From Larkinella terrae (GTDB lineage: Bacteria; Bacteroidota; Bacteroidia; Cytophagales; Spirosomataceae), in the NCBI RefSeq assembly GCF_009668025.1, contig NZ_WJXZ01000007.1, positions 62,001 through 126,000 on the forward strand: a DNA stretch of 64,000 nt. The letters are read 5' to 3'. Position numbers and translations under genes: made by a program. Shown piece after piece: positions 27,653 through 36,670 of this stretch (the first letter of the stretch is position 1; the number at the start of each line of letters is the position of its first letter). Below the pieces are notes generated by a model, which saw only the letters and a list, made by a program, of their open reading frames with translations, was not told the DNA's origin and did not search any database.

Positions 27653-29008
27653 CTAGGGCTGATTCACGATAACGTCAGACTGAATGAGCGGTAGCCGAAC
27701 GATAAACCGCCGGTTCTCGGTGACGATTTCCGGGGTGGGCTGGTCGAGCTTCTGGTATTGGGCCAGAATGGTCGACAGGCCGACGCCATTTGACAGAATC
27801 GGTGAGCGCTTGCGTTGCAAATTGTTGCTCACCATCAGATACCCGGCTTCATCGGTCGCGATGTCGATTTGCAGCGGCTCGCTGGCCTGAACAATGTTGT
27901 GCTTGACGGCGTTCTCGACCAGCAACTGAAGCGTCAGCGGAGGCAATAAGCGGTTTTGGTACGCCGGACTGACCTGAATCTGCAGCTGTAAACCGTTGCC
28001 GTGACGGGTTTTAAGCAGGTGATAATACGATTCGATAAAGTGGAGTTCGCTGGACAGGGTGGTAACGGACTGGTCGCGCGTGGTGAGCAGATACCGGTAC
28101 ACCTGGCTGAGCTGATCGACAAACAGGCTGGCCCGCTCCTGATCGACGACGATCAGCGCCGACAACGAGTTGAGGCTGTTGAAGAGAAAATGCGGGTTGA
28201 CCTGCGCCTGCAAGGCCCGCAGTTGAACGTTGGTTTTTTCCTGCTCCAGCCGGCGCATCGACAGTTCATTTTCCAGCCGTTCCTGCTTGATTTGTTCGGT
28301 TAACTGGGTCTGTTCCACCGCTTTAACGACGGCCATGTGGCGTTGGTAAAAGACCAGACAAAGCGAAAAACAGAGCAACTCCAGGATTCGCCCGCCCCAG
28401 AGAACCTGCCGTTGCAGATCGATCGACACGACATGGTCCGGAAAAGGCCAGCGGTGCAACAGCGCATAAATCAGGACATACAGCTCATTCAGGAGCATAA
28501 AAATACTGCCCATGATGAACGTCAGCCCGGTCGCGTGTCGTTTTTGGGCTGCAATCCCGATTCCGACGGCGCTGAGTCCGATCAGGAAACTCCAGTACAA
28601 TCCCGAAACGATATGGCCTGCCAGGGACTGATACCAGTTTTCATCCATCGACAGCAGCAAAACCGTATCGAGCAAAACGAAAGCCGATAGCACGAACTGC
28701 CCCCAACGCCAGCGCTGCCGCGACGAAACGGGCCAGCTAACTCCGTTGAAAAGCAGGAAGATGAGCTCCAGCAGCAGGAGTTTGACCAGCCCCCGGTGCA
28801 ATACGTGAATGACCAGATAACCCGCTTTCGTCAGGACGACGGTTTCGCCGAAGAGGGAAAAGAAAACCGACTGGGCGAACGAAATAAGCACCACCAGCGT
28901 GAAGAGTCCGTCGATCCAGGTCTGGGAAAAACTCCAGCGCACGGCGTTCAGCACCAGAATGGCGCTTACCGCTCCAAAGTAGAAAAACATGACGGTCTCG
29001 CCGGACAT
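27653..29008 (-). CDS. LytS-type sensor histidine kinase with multi-span membrane sensor (orphan)
   Basis: A 451-residue kinase. The N-terminal ~235 residues hold about seven hydrophobic segments, similar to 7TM sensor regions. A coiled coil ('EQIKQERLENELSMRRLEQE') leads to the His_kinase box 'QVNPHFLFNSLNSL' (His about 273), the N box 'LLVENAVKHNIV' and the G box 'SNGVGLSTI'. I use ATG 29008; the longer frame needs a TTG. As with the kinase at 692-1774, no LytTR regulator is adjacent, and the catalytic halves of the two are clearly paralogous. It overlaps nothing and is followed on its strand by no partner. Confidence 0.9.
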   Translation of the reverse strand: MSGETVMFFYFGAVSAILVLNAVRWSFSQTWIDGLFTLVVLISFAQSVFFSLFGETVVLTKAGYLVIHVLHRGLVKLLLLELIFLLFNGVSWPVSSRQRWRWGQFVLSAFVLLDTVLLLSMDENWYQSLAGHIVSGLYWSFLIGLSAVGIGIAAQKRHATGLTFIMGSIFMLLNELYVLIYALLHRWPFPDHVVSIDLQRQVLWGGRILELLCFSLCLVFYQRHMAVVKAVEQTQLTEQIKQERLENELSMRRLEQEKTNVQLRALQAQVNPHFLFNSLNSLSALIVVDQERASLFVDQLSQVYRYLLTTRDQSVTTLSSELHFIESYYHLLKTRHGNGLQLQIQVSPAYQNRLLPPLTLQLLVENAVKHNIVQASEPLQIDIATDEAGYLMVSNNLQRKRSPILSNGVGLSTILAQYQKLDQPTPEIVTENRRFIVRLPLIQSDVIVNQP

Positions 29009-29037
29009 ACGCAAACGGATCGGATTTGCCTGGTGGT

Positions 29038-29997
29038 TTACTTTCCAGTCGTGTAGAATTCGTACGCAATTTTCCAGGTAAATTCCTTACCCGGCTCGAC
29101 GTTAACGGCCACGAAAGGCTCGGGCGACAGGTTCCGGGGATTCGACCAGAACGCCAGTTTCGACAGCGGTCGGTCGCCCCGAATTCGGACGCCCGCACCG
29201 GTTTGGGTATTTTCAACTTTGATGTCGTAATCGTTGGCGCTGGTTCCGTAACCATCCACGAGCGTGTAAATGTTTTCCTTGCTCTGGAGCGGCCGCGCGA
29301 AGGTAAGTGCCTGTCCACTGTTGGACAAAATCCCCCTCAGATCGCCGGTTTTGGCCGTAAAGGGAAACTCAACCTTGAAACCCGGCCCCGAAGGCAACTG
29401 ATCGAACACCAGAAAATTGTGGTTGAAAACCGCCGTTTCGATCCGCTTCTTGCCGGTATTTTTCAGGCGGTGTTCCAACACCATTTCCGGCTTGTTCGGG
29501 ATCAACTTTACGGTTTTTTCGTATTCGTAGGAATAACCGGCGGCATCCTTCAAAACATGCGTAAACCGCACCTGATCGCCCTTTTTCTGCACCGACCATT
29601 TGCCCTTGTCCACGTGCTGGTAGTTCACCATGAATTTATACGTATCATTGTCGATTTTTCGCAGGCTGCCCACGCCCACTTTGACGAACAACTCACCGGG
29701 TTTGGCCTGATCGTAGCCCAGCGGATCAAAGGCTTCGACAGGGCCCGTGATGGCGTCGTGCAGGAACGGATCGTACTTGTCGAACCACTTCCCGAAATAA
29801 CTGTGACCTTTGTATTCCAGATTCGCAATCACGCCCGCCCAGTCGAAGCGGGTTCCCCGGTAGTAACCGGCCGCCGTGTCGGGCAAATACAGCGTCGCTT
29901 TGACGGAACTGTTGGAAATAACCGCCTGAGGAGCCTCATCGACAGTAGCAGCAATTAAAAAAGTGACCAGCAAAAGGGCAAAAAGGGAGGTTTTCAT
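29038..29997 (-). CDS. Secreted protein of unknown function with mutarotase-like beta-sandwich character
   Basis: A 319-residue exported protein (signal peptide 'LFALLLVTFLIAAT'). I do not recognise a named family with certainty. The run 'VISNSSVKATLYLPDTAAGYYRGTRFDWAGV', quoted only in part as YYRGTRFDWAG, and the patterns 'LEHRLKNTGKK', 'TAVFNHNFLVF' and 'PGKEFTWKIAYEF' are similar in style to galactose-mutarotase-like folds and to other periplasmic Bacteroidota proteins of that fold. It could bind or epimerise a sugar. The start ATG 29997 is clear, and the kinase gene begins 30 bases downstream on the same strand. Confidence 0.6.
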   Translation of the reverse strand: MKTSLFALLLVTFLIAATVDEAPQAVISNSSVKATLYLPDTAAGYYRGTRFDWAGVIANLEYKGHSYFGKWFDKYDPFLHDAITGPVEAFDPLGYDQAKPGELFVKVGVGSLRKIDNDTYKFMVNYQHVDKGKWSVQKKGDQVRFTHVLKDAAGYSYEYEKTVKLIPNKPEMVLEHRLKNTGKKRIETAVFNHNFLVFDQLPSGPGFKVEFPFTAKTGDLRGILSNSGQALTFARPLQSKENIYTLVDGYGTSANDYDIKVENTQTGAGVRIRGDRPLSKLAFWSNPRNLSPEPFVAVNVEPGKEFTWKIAYEFYTTGK

Positions 29998-30028
29998 GAA
30001 GGTTTTTGAGTTTAGGATTTCAGGGTTT

Positions 30029-30127
30029 CGGTATACGGTTTGTGGTTTACGGTTTGTGGTTTACGGTGTGGTTCCCTGAAACTGAATAACATGCGCCAGC
30101 CAACCGTAAACTGAAAACCGTAAACCG
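30029..30127. repeat. Imperfect palindromic intergenic element, copy 2
   Basis: The left arm reads CGGTATACGGTTTGTGGTTT and contains a 14-base unit CGGTTTGTGGTTTA repeated in tandem; the right arm AACCGTAAACTGAAAACCG is its imperfect complement. The arms resemble copy 1 (13477-13604). It lies between two minus-strand genes, downstream of the M3-peptidase side. Confidence 0.6.
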
Positions 30128-30130
30128 ATC

Positions 30131-32266
30131 TTACAACACCTTCATCAAGCCTCTCCGGCGGAGCAGCGGTTTGATGTCAGGTTCGGCACCACGGAAGTTT
30201 TTGTACAGCGTCATCGGCTCGTCGGTACCGCCTTTTTCAAGGACATTCTTGCGGAACGACTGGGCCGATTTGGGATCGAAAAGTCCTTTCTGCTTGAACA
30301 CCTCGAACGCGTCGGCGTCGAGCACCGCCGACCAGATGTAGCTGTAATACCCCGCCGAATAACCGCCCGCAAAAATATGCTGGAAATACGTGCTCCGGTA
30401 GCGCGGGGGAATCTGCTCGATCAGGCCGATTTTGTCCATTGATTTCTCCTCGAACGCCAGCACGTCGGTGGGCGTCTGGTCGGGTTTCAGGGTGTGGTAA
30501 TCCATGTCGAGGAGCGAAGCCGCCAGGTACTCGGTGGTTTCAAAACCCTGGTTGAACAGGCTGCTTTTGTTGATTTTCTCGATCAGCGCGTCCGGAATCA
30601 CCTCACCGGTTTTGTAATGTTTGGCGTAGAGCTTCATCATTTGCGCTTCCGTCGACCAGTTTTCCATGATTTGCGACGGCAATTCCACGAAATCGCGCGG
30701 CACCGAGGTTCCCGACAAACTGCCGTAGGTGACGTTGGAAAGCAGACCGTGCAGCGCGTGCCCGAATTCGTGGAAGAACGTCCGGGTTTCGTCCAGACTC
30801 AACAAAGCCGGGGCGTCGCCCGATGGCCGGGAGAAGTTACAGACGATGGAAACTACCGGACTTATTTTCCTGCCATTTTTTACTTCCTGCCGCCGGAAAC
30901 TGGTCATCCAGGCACCCCCGCGTTTGCTGGAGCGCGGGTGAAAATCCATATACATGATACCGATATGCCGTCCGTCGGCTTCCTTAACTTCGTAACCCTG
31001 CACTTCTTCCTGGTAAATCGGCAAATCCGTCCTCCGTTCGAAACGCAGGCCGTAAAGCCGGTTGGTAAGCATGAAAATGCCCTCGCGCACGTTCTCCAGC
31101 GAGAAATACGGTTTCAGTTGCTCGGCATCGAGGGCGTATTTTTGTTTGCGTAGCTTCTCGGCATAATACCGCCAGTCCCAACTCGCGAGTTTTTCGTTTT
31201 TGCCCCGGCGGGGATCCGCATCTTTATCCATCATTGCTTGCAACTCGGCGGCTTCCTGCCGGGTCACCGGCACGGTGGCGGCCCAGAGTTGATTGAGCAG
31301 TTCGCTCACTTTCGCCGGGGTTGACGCCATGCTTTCTTCCAGTACAAAAGCCGCGTGGTTTTCGTAGCCCAGCAATTGCGCCTTTTCGGCCCGAAGCATC
31401 ACCATTTTAGCCATAACCGCCTTGTTGTCGCGGGCGTCGTTGTGATTGCCGCGTTCGAGGTATGCCTTTAATAGTTGTTCGCGGAGCGCCCGGTTATCGG
31501 CATAATGCAAAAACGGCATGATGCTCGGATTTTGGAGCGTGAAAACCCACTTGCCCGACAAGTTCCGCTTTTTGGCTTCGTCGGCGGCCGCGCTCACCAG
31601 CGAAGCGGGCAACCCGCTGAGGTCTTCCTGTTTTTCGATCACCAGCGCGTAGGCGTTGTTTTCCGCCAGCAGGTTTTGCCCGAATTTGATCGTCAGCACC
31701 GAAAGTTCTTCGTTGATTTTCCGGAGCCGTTCCTGTTTTTCGGGCGTTAGCGCGGCCCCACCCCGGACGAAATTCTTGTAGGTTTTTTCGAGCAGCCGTT
31801 GCTGTTCGCCGGTCAGTTTGAGTTGATTACGCTGGTCGTAGACGGTTTTTACCCGCTTGAAAAGCGCTGGATTCAGCGAAATATCGTCGCCGTTTTTTGC
31901 CAGTTTCGGCGCTACCGACTGGGCGATTTTCTGCAGCGCGTCACTGGTGTTGGCATTGTTGAGATTGAAAAATACCGTACTGACCCGGTTCAGCAAATCG
32001 CCACCCGCTTCCAGGGCTTCGATGGTGTTGGCGAAGGTCGGGGCCGATTTTTGACTGGTAATTTTCGTAATGTCGGCCAGTTGTTGTTTAATGCCTTCGT
32101 CGAAAGCCGGTTCGAAGTGTTCGGGCTTGATTTTGTCGAAAGCCGGTACCCCAAACGGCGTGTTGTACGCGCTAAAAAAAGGATTGTCCACGGTAGTTTG
32201 TCCGTGCGCCGGTGCGAGCGCCATCAGCATTAGGGTCGATGCGATAAAAGTAAATGTTGATTTCAT
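30131..32266 (-). CDS. M3-family zinc oligopeptidase (dipeptidyl carboxypeptidase type)
   Basis: A 711-residue metallopeptidase with a signal peptide ('IASTLMLMALAPAHG'). The zinc motif HEFGH is at about residues 499-503 ('FFHEFGHALHGLLSNV'), and the third ligand Glu lies in 'RDFVELPSQIMENW'. The M3 N-terminal part ('NPFFSAYNTPFGVPAFDKI') matches the dipeptidyl carboxypeptidase (Dcp) branch, which removes C-terminal dipeptides. The signal peptide points to the periplasm, as for many Bacteroidota Dcp proteins. A well-formed promoter sits directly upstream. Confidence 0.95.
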   Translation of the reverse strand: MKSTFTFIASTLMLMALAPAHGQTTVDNPFFSAYNTPFGVPAFDKIKPEHFEPAFDEGIKQQLADITKITSQKSAPTFANTIEALEAGGDLLNRVSTVFFNLNNANTSDALQKIAQSVAPKLAKNGDDISLNPALFKRVKTVYDQRNQLKLTGEQQRLLEKTYKNFVRGGAALTPEKQERLRKINEELSVLTIKFGQNLLAENNAYALVIEKQEDLSGLPASLVSAAADEAKKRNLSGKWVFTLQNPSIMPFLHYADNRALREQLLKAYLERGNHNDARDNKAVMAKMVMLRAEKAQLLGYENHAAFVLEESMASTPAKVSELLNQLWAATVPVTRQEAAELQAMMDKDADPRRGKNEKLASWDWRYYAEKLRKQKYALDAEQLKPYFSLENVREGIFMLTNRLYGLRFERRTDLPIYQEEVQGYEVKEADGRHIGIMYMDFHPRSSKRGGAWMTSFRRQEVKNGRKISPVVSIVCNFSRPSGDAPALLSLDETRTFFHEFGHALHGLLSNVTYGSLSGTSVPRDFVELPSQIMENWSTEAQMMKLYAKHYKTGEVIPDALIEKINKSSLFNQGFETTEYLAASLLDMDYHTLKPDQTPTDVLAFEEKSMDKIGLIEQIPPRYRSTYFQHIFAGGYSAGYYSYIWSAVLDADAFEVFKQKGLFDPKSAQSFRKNVLEKGGTDEPMTLYKNFRGAEPDIKPLLRRRGLMKVL

Positions 32267-32291
32267 GAAGAAGGCATTGGATGAAGTAACT

Positions 32292-32322
32292 CAAAACTAC
32301 AGAATCGCGTCGCGAAAGCCAA
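32292..32322 (-). promoter_or_regulatory. Bacteroidota-type promoter for the M3 peptidase gene
   Basis: On the minus strand TTG (32320-32322), a 20-base spacer and TAGTTTTG (32292-32299) match the -33/-7 consensus TTG-N19-21-TAnnTTTG. Transcription would start about 20 bases before the ATG. Confidence 0.6.
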
Positions 32323-32419
32323 ACGGGGCCGCCCGGCGGTCCGTGGGTACGAATCGGCCCATTTAAACGCTGGTTCTGTCAGTTCATGCGGGAGTTTTGT
32401 TGCTTCGGTGTTTATTGTC

Positions 32420-32451
32420 TTGATAGTCAGGCAAGTTGAGCCCTACCTTTG
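32420..32451 (+). promoter_or_regulatory. Bacteroidota-type promoter candidate
   Basis: TTG at 32420-32422, a 21-base spacer and TACCTTTG at 32444-32451. The next plus-strand gene starts at 32708, giving a leader of about 250 bases. The region 32452-32600 shows no coding remnant. Confidence 0.5.
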
Positions 32452-32609
32452 TCCTGTCCAAAGCAGATACCGGTCAAAAAACGGATTGGTATACGGAAAA
32501 GCGTAAAACGTACACTTTTGTCCGCCAGCGAACAGCAACTGTCCGGCATCGTACAGTAAAATTTTTAAGTCTTATTTTTTAGGTGCTGATTATCAGATTG
32601 TTATTGGAT

Positions 32610-32625
32610 TGGCACGGCATTTGGA
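32610..32625 (+). promoter_or_regulatory. Sigma-54-like promoter candidate
   Basis: TGGCACGGCATTTGGA matches the sigma-54 consensus TGGCACG-N4-TTGCW with one change (TTGG for TTGC). It lies about 83 bases before the small gene at 32708. I cannot see whether the genome encodes RpoN. Confidence 0.35.
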
Positions 32626-32707
32626 TTATTGGTAACCGAACACGTAAACAACAACTTTTGAATCATACCAGTACGAACAACAACAAATAATAAACGTAAA
32701 CAACACC

Positions 32708-33094
32708 ATGTTAAACTTCCTGAGTAACCTGATCTGTACCGCGCTGTTGAGCGCCCCTGTCGTTAGCGAACCGGCAACTCCAAAAGCCCTGCCATTCGAA
32801 GTAAGCGCCTATGTAACTACCGAAAACAAGATTCGGGTGGCCGTTGAGAAAACAGCGCCTGAGCCGGTCGTGGTTTTACTGCGCAACAGCAAAAATGAAA
32901 TCCTTTTTCAGGAAATGATTTCGAAAAAAGACTTAAAATACGCGGCCAAGCTGGACATGAAAAACCTGACCGATGGCGCGTATGAACTGGAATTTAAGTC
33001 GGCTCAGGGAGTCATCCGGAAGCAGGTCAACGTGGCTACCCAACCGGTAGCCGAGCCAGCCCGGGTGATTCTGATGAATACCCCCGCAGAATAA
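32708..33094 (+). CDS. Small secreted protein with Ig-like beta-sandwich
   Basis: A 128-residue protein. The first ~22 residues are a signal peptide ('ICTALLSAPVVS'). The mature part alternates strands in the pattern 'PVVVLLRNSKNEILFQEMI' and 'LTDGAYELEFKSAQG', resembling the small beta-sandwich of Bacteroidota surface and sorting domains, but free-standing. No catalytic motif and no named family recognised. Its leader holds two copies of GTAAACAACA (32644, 32696), a motif shared with the receptor gene at 52515. It may have two promoters (32420 and 32610). Confidence 0.7.
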   Translation: MLNFLSNLICTALLSAPVVSEPATPKALPFEVSAYVTTENKIRVAVEKTAPEPVVVLLRNSKNEILFQEMISKKDLKYAAKLDMKNLTDGAYELEFKSAQGVIRKQVNVATQPVAEPARVILMNTPAE

Positions 33095-33121
33095 TTTAGA
33101 ATGTAGATTTAGACAAACTGG

Positions 33122-33155
33122 AAAGCCACTTCTGCTCGACGGAGGTGGCTTTTTC
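33122..33155 (+). terminator. Rho-independent terminator
   Basis: AAAGCCAC pairs with GTGGCTTT around a 15-base loop, followed by TTT. It lies 28 bases after the small secreted gene. Confidence 0.75.
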
Positions 33156-33248
33156 TGTTTTTACCGGAACGGTTTTTCAGGAATATTCGACTAATTCGCA
33201 CTAGTATTACGCGAAACCGGTTGCGGCCTGGAGTCCAACGTACATCCC

Positions 33249-34484
33249 ATGAAATTTGACGATTATCCCATTGCCTCCGAAATCAAGCGGAATCTGAGCG
33301 AGTTAGGGTTTAAAAAACCGACCGATATTCAGTTTAAGTCGATCCCGAACATTCTGAAGGGGGAAGACGTGCTGGCGATTGCCCAAACCGGCACCGGCAA
33401 AACCGCAGCATTTGCCATTCCGGTGATCAATCTGCTGTATGAGCGCAAAACCTCGCGACGCGCCGACGGAATCAAGTGCCTGGTGATGGTGCCGACCCGG
33501 GAGCTGGCGCTCCAGATTGCGGGCGTTTTTGAGCAGATTTCCCGCTATCTGAACCTGAAAGTGTTTTGCGTATTCGGCGGGGTGGAGCAGGGGCCGCAGA
33601 TTGCGCAGCTGGAATCGGGCATCGATATTCTGATTGCCACGCCCGGCCGGATGTTCGATCTGGTGAGTCAGGGGTACATCCGCCTGCAGCGGGTCGAAAT
33701 TCTGATTCTGGACGAAGCCGATCACATGCTCGATCTGGGCTTTATCAAAGACATTCAGGATTTGATGCGGTTTTTGCCCCGAAAACGGCAGACGCTGTTT
33801 TTTTCGGCGACTATCAACGAGAAAATCAAGAAGCTGGCGTATTCGCTGGTGCATAATGCGATCCGGATTCAGATTTCACCGAAAGATCCGGTGGCCAAAA
33901 ACATCGACCATTCCGTGGCTTTCGTGGGGATGGACGACAAGCGTTTTTTTCTGGAACGGCTCATCAACGAGCACGCGGAAAGCAAAATTCTGGTGTTTGT
34001 CCGCACGAAAGTCCGGGCGGAGCGAGTGCAGAAAGCCCTCGAGCGGGTCGGCATCAAAAGCGAGACCATCCACGGCGACAAAGAGCAGCAGGATCGGCTG
34101 AAGGTGCTGAATGCGTTCCGAACCGGAGCTGTTAAGGTGCTGATTGCCACCGATGTCAGCGCGCGCGGCATCGATATTGCCAACGTGGATTACGTCGTCA
34201 ATTACGACCTGCCGGAGCAGCCCGAGAACTACGTCCACCGCGTGGGCCGGACGGGCCGGGGTACGCAGAAAGGCCAGGCCTTTTCGTTTTGCAGTCCCGA
34301 AGAAAAACCGATCCTCGACGAAATCGAAACCTTTCTGGATAAACCCATTCGCGTAACTCAAATCGACCAGATCGACTACACCGAAACCGTCGATGCCAGC
34401 AAGGAATCCAAATTCGATTTGAAGGCCCTGATGCAGGAAGCTGAGGAGTTTGAGAAAGGACGCAGGAAAAAGAAGAAAAAGTAG
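33249..34484 (+). CDS. DEAD-box ATP-dependent RNA helicase
   Basis: A 411-residue helicase of the RhlE-like group. All core motifs are present in order: Q-motif region 'KKPTDIQFKSIP', motif I 'AQTGTGKTA', Ia 'VPTRELALQ', Ib 'TPGRMFD', II 'DEADHMLD', III 'SATI', IV 'ILVFVRTK', V 'ATDVSARGID' and VI 'HRVGRTGR'. The C-terminus is a short lysine-rich tail instead of a long RGG region. It unwinds short RNA duplexes, probably in ribosome assembly or RNA turnover. It stands alone; the next gene converges from the other strand. Confidence 0.97.
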   Translation: MKFDDYPIASEIKRNLSELGFKKPTDIQFKSIPNILKGEDVLAIAQTGTGKTAAFAIPVINLLYERKTSRRADGIKCLVMVPTRELALQIAGVFEQISRYLNLKVFCVFGGVEQGPQIAQLESGIDILIATPGRMFDLVSQGYIRLQRVEILILDEADHMLDLGFIKDIQDLMRFLPRKRQTLFFSATINEKIKKLAYSLVHNAIRIQISPKDPVAKNIDHSVAFVGMDDKRFFLERLINEHAESKILVFVRTKVRAERVQKALERVGIKSETIHGDKEQQDRLKVLNAFRTGAVKVLIATDVSARGIDIANVDYVVNYDLPEQPENYVHRVGRTGRGTQKGQAFSFCSPEEKPILDEIETFLDKPIRVTQIDQIDYTETVDASKESKFDLKALMQEAEEFEKGRRKKKKK

Positions 34485-34565
34485 CCAGAAAACCGCTCCG
34501 CTTTCGCCCGTTTTCCAATGTTGCTGATTTTTAGTATTTGGTTGAAAATGAGCTGAAACCGGTTT

Positions 34566-35996
34566 TTAATACACCACAATTTCCGGTTTGTTCGATGCAA
34601 GTTTCCGGTACGGATTTTCCAGAAACTGCTGCATAAAGCGGGTCATGTCTTCGCCACCGACGCCGTGGGCTTCGTTCCGGAACAACAACCGCTGGCTGTT
34701 GGGCATGTAGTGATGAATCCTATCGATGTACAGCGGGCGGCAGGCATTATCCAGCTCACCATCCGCCAGTAGCGCCGGTTTGTTGGAGTAAAAAGGCTGC
34801 TTGGTTTCCGGTTTGATCGGCGGCACTTTCCAGCAATCACACAGCTCCTGGTAGACGTCGTTGATGTGGTAGCCTTTGAGGTACGGGAACGCATCGTAGA
34901 GTTGCTGGCCAATTTTTTCGCTATGATAAGCGGTTTGGTCAGCACAATAGACCGACAAACGCATGCCCGACGGACCGTTGCCGTATTCAAACGTGCGATC
35001 GAGCAGCTGTTTGATGTACGGATAATGATTGCCTTTGATCATATCGCTAATGACCAACGGAAGGCGTTTGTAATACGTATTCACCAATATTCCCATTAAA
35101 TCACTGCGGGTATATTGAATCCGAACGCTGTCTTTCGTGCCCTTTTCCAGGTACGGAATGGAAAATGGTTTCGTGCCAATGGCCGTAAAATACTGCTGAA
35201 ACCGTTCCTTCAAATTTCCGTAAACCGCTTTGTCGGTCGAGTCGCGGGCGACGCGTTCGAACAGGATGTTGAGGGATTCATTGAAATTGGCCGGTTCGTC
35301 TTCATCGATTGGGACAAAGGTCGGCAGGGGCGAATCCAGAATGAGGGACCGGATGCGGGACGGATCTTTCTTCAAAACCGCCAGCATGAGCCCTCCGCTG
35401 TACGAAATCCCCAACAGGTTGACCGAATCCGCTTTCAAAGTCGCCAGCAGATCGTGAATATCCGATACGGTTTCGTCGGTATTGTAACCCGAGAGATCGA
35501 TTCCGCGCGACTCCAGCGCTTTTTTGTAGCGTTTAACGCCAACTACCATCATGCTGTCTTTATTCAGGTTTTTGCGGTACGATTCTTTAATGGCGTCATC
35601 CAGTTCGGGGCTCGACAGGTGGGGCAGGGCGTAGCGGGTTCCCCGTTGCTCGAAGGCAATGCAATCGCGGTCGTTGATGAGGGGCGAGCGCGACGCTCCT
35701 CTGGCCCAGCCCAGCGAACTGCTACCTGGCCCCCCGCCGGTGAATAAAACCGGGTCTTTCTTTTTATTCGGATTTTTGCTCTCCACCAGCACGAACGGCA
35801 GCTTGATGGTTTTCCCGTTCTTCTTCGACCGGTTTTCGGGAACAATCAGGTACGCGCATCGCGTGCGGAAGCTGCTGTCGATCTCAACGGGGCAGGCGCA
35901 GGGTTCCAGCGGACGGACGGTGCCGGGTTGGGCGCGGGCACAGGTGTAGGACAGGAGGAAAACCGCCTGCATCAGCAAGATCGAAAGCTTGTTCAT
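34566..35996 (-). CDS. Alpha/beta hydrolase, TAP-like / proline-iminopeptidase-type exopeptidase
   Basis: An exported protein of 476 residues. 'GGGPGSSSLGW' is the oxyanion-hole motif of the prolyl aminopeptidase/TAP group, 'GISYSGGLML' the nucleophile elbow, 'LADGELDNACRP' the region with the acid and 'NEAHGVGG' the catalytic His. The TAP-like C-terminal domain is usual for secreted tri/tetrapeptidyl aminopeptidases. The frame extends to 36230, but ATG 35996 begins a clear signal peptide ('LLMQAVFLLSYTCARA') and is the better start. Confidence 0.88.
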   Translation of the reverse strand: MNKLSILLMQAVFLLSYTCARAQPGTVRPLEPCACPVEIDSSFRTRCAYLIVPENRSKKNGKTIKLPFVLVESKNPNKKKDPVLFTGGGPGSSSLGWARGASRSPLINDRDCIAFEQRGTRYALPHLSSPELDDAIKESYRKNLNKDSMMVVGVKRYKKALESRGIDLSGYNTDETVSDIHDLLATLKADSVNLLGISYSGGLMLAVLKKDPSRIRSLILDSPLPTFVPIDEDEPANFNESLNILFERVARDSTDKAVYGNLKERFQQYFTAIGTKPFSIPYLEKGTKDSVRIQYTRSDLMGILVNTYYKRLPLVISDMIKGNHYPYIKQLLDRTFEYGNGPSGMRLSVYCADQTAYHSEKIGQQLYDAFPYLKGYHINDVYQELCDCWKVPPIKPETKQPFYSNKPALLADGELDNACRPLYIDRIHHYMPNSQRLLFRNEAHGVGGEDMTRFMQQFLENPYRKLASNKPEIVVY

Positions 35997-36263
35997 CAGT
36001 TCTTGAAATTCGTTTCGACAAAACAAGGCGGTTTTGGGTCGGGATTTTAGTAAAAAACGGACAATTCTATTCGAGGCTCCCAAGTATTTTCTAATTTTCT
36101 CCCCGAATGAAAAGACAAAAACCGCCTTTATGCGGCTCAGCGAACGACGGCAACAATCACCAACATGACCTACGGCACCGCCCAAAATACAGATCGATGC
36201 AAAAAGAGAAATCAGGTACTGCTGCACCAATACCTGGCGATGGTAGCCCCGCCCGGAGTGCTC

Positions 36264-36569
36264 CTAAGTTTTAAAATTGCTACTCCAGTTATTTCGAACA
36301 ATGAAGGGCATTTCCACGATCGATTCGATTTGCTCGAGTTTCACCTGACCCGGCCGGAAGGCGACCCGACCGGAAAATTCGTAAGGCACGGCCGAGAAAA
36401 TCTTCCGTTTGCCCACGAAAAGCAGGTAGCTGAGAAAGGCGTCATCGGTTTCCGGCAAAGGATCGTGCAGTTTAATGGGCTGAATGAGCGATTCGGCACC
36501 CTTCAGCTTGAGGGTCAGAAAGTGGCTGGAAGCATCCAGATTCAGGGCTGCAAATTCGTCAAGTGTCAT
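36264..36569 (-). CDS. Hypothetical small protein
   Basis: A 101-residue cytosolic protein without a signal peptide; no family recognised. The sequence has a normal globular composition with an alternating pattern ('SSHFLTLKLKG', 'DAFLSYLLFVGKRK', 'VEMPFIVRNNW'). The opposing plus frame at 36165-36626 is open but has a composition typical of antisense frames. A hairpin lies just upstream (36599-36642). Confidence 0.6.
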   Translation of the reverse strand: MTLDEFAALNLDASSHFLTLKLKGAESLIQPIKLHDPLPETDDAFLSYLLFVGKRKIFSAVPYEFSGRVAFRPGQVKLEQIESIVEMPFIVRNNWSSNFKT

Positions 36570-36598
36570 GGTGTGAAGAAGTTAGCCTTATTCACAAA

Positions 36599-36642
36599 TA
36601 TAACTGGCTGGCTTATCGGGCCTTGATCAGCCGGTTATATTT
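36599..36642 (+). terminator. Hairpin with T-tract
   Basis: ATATAACTGGCTG pairs with CAGCCGGTTATAT (one G-U pair) across a loop of about 16 bases, followed on the plus strand by TTTT. It reads as a plus-strand terminator although no plus gene precedes it; it could equally be a 5' structure of the minus-strand gene at 36264. Confidence 0.5.
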
Positions 36643-36670
36643 TTTCAAAACCGCTTTATTGGCAAAATAC

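Noticed and set aside
36165-36626. 153-codon plus-strand frame
   Set aside because: It overlaps the more protein-like minus-strand gene at 36264-36569 and has an antisense-type composition, though a terminator-like hairpin follows it.
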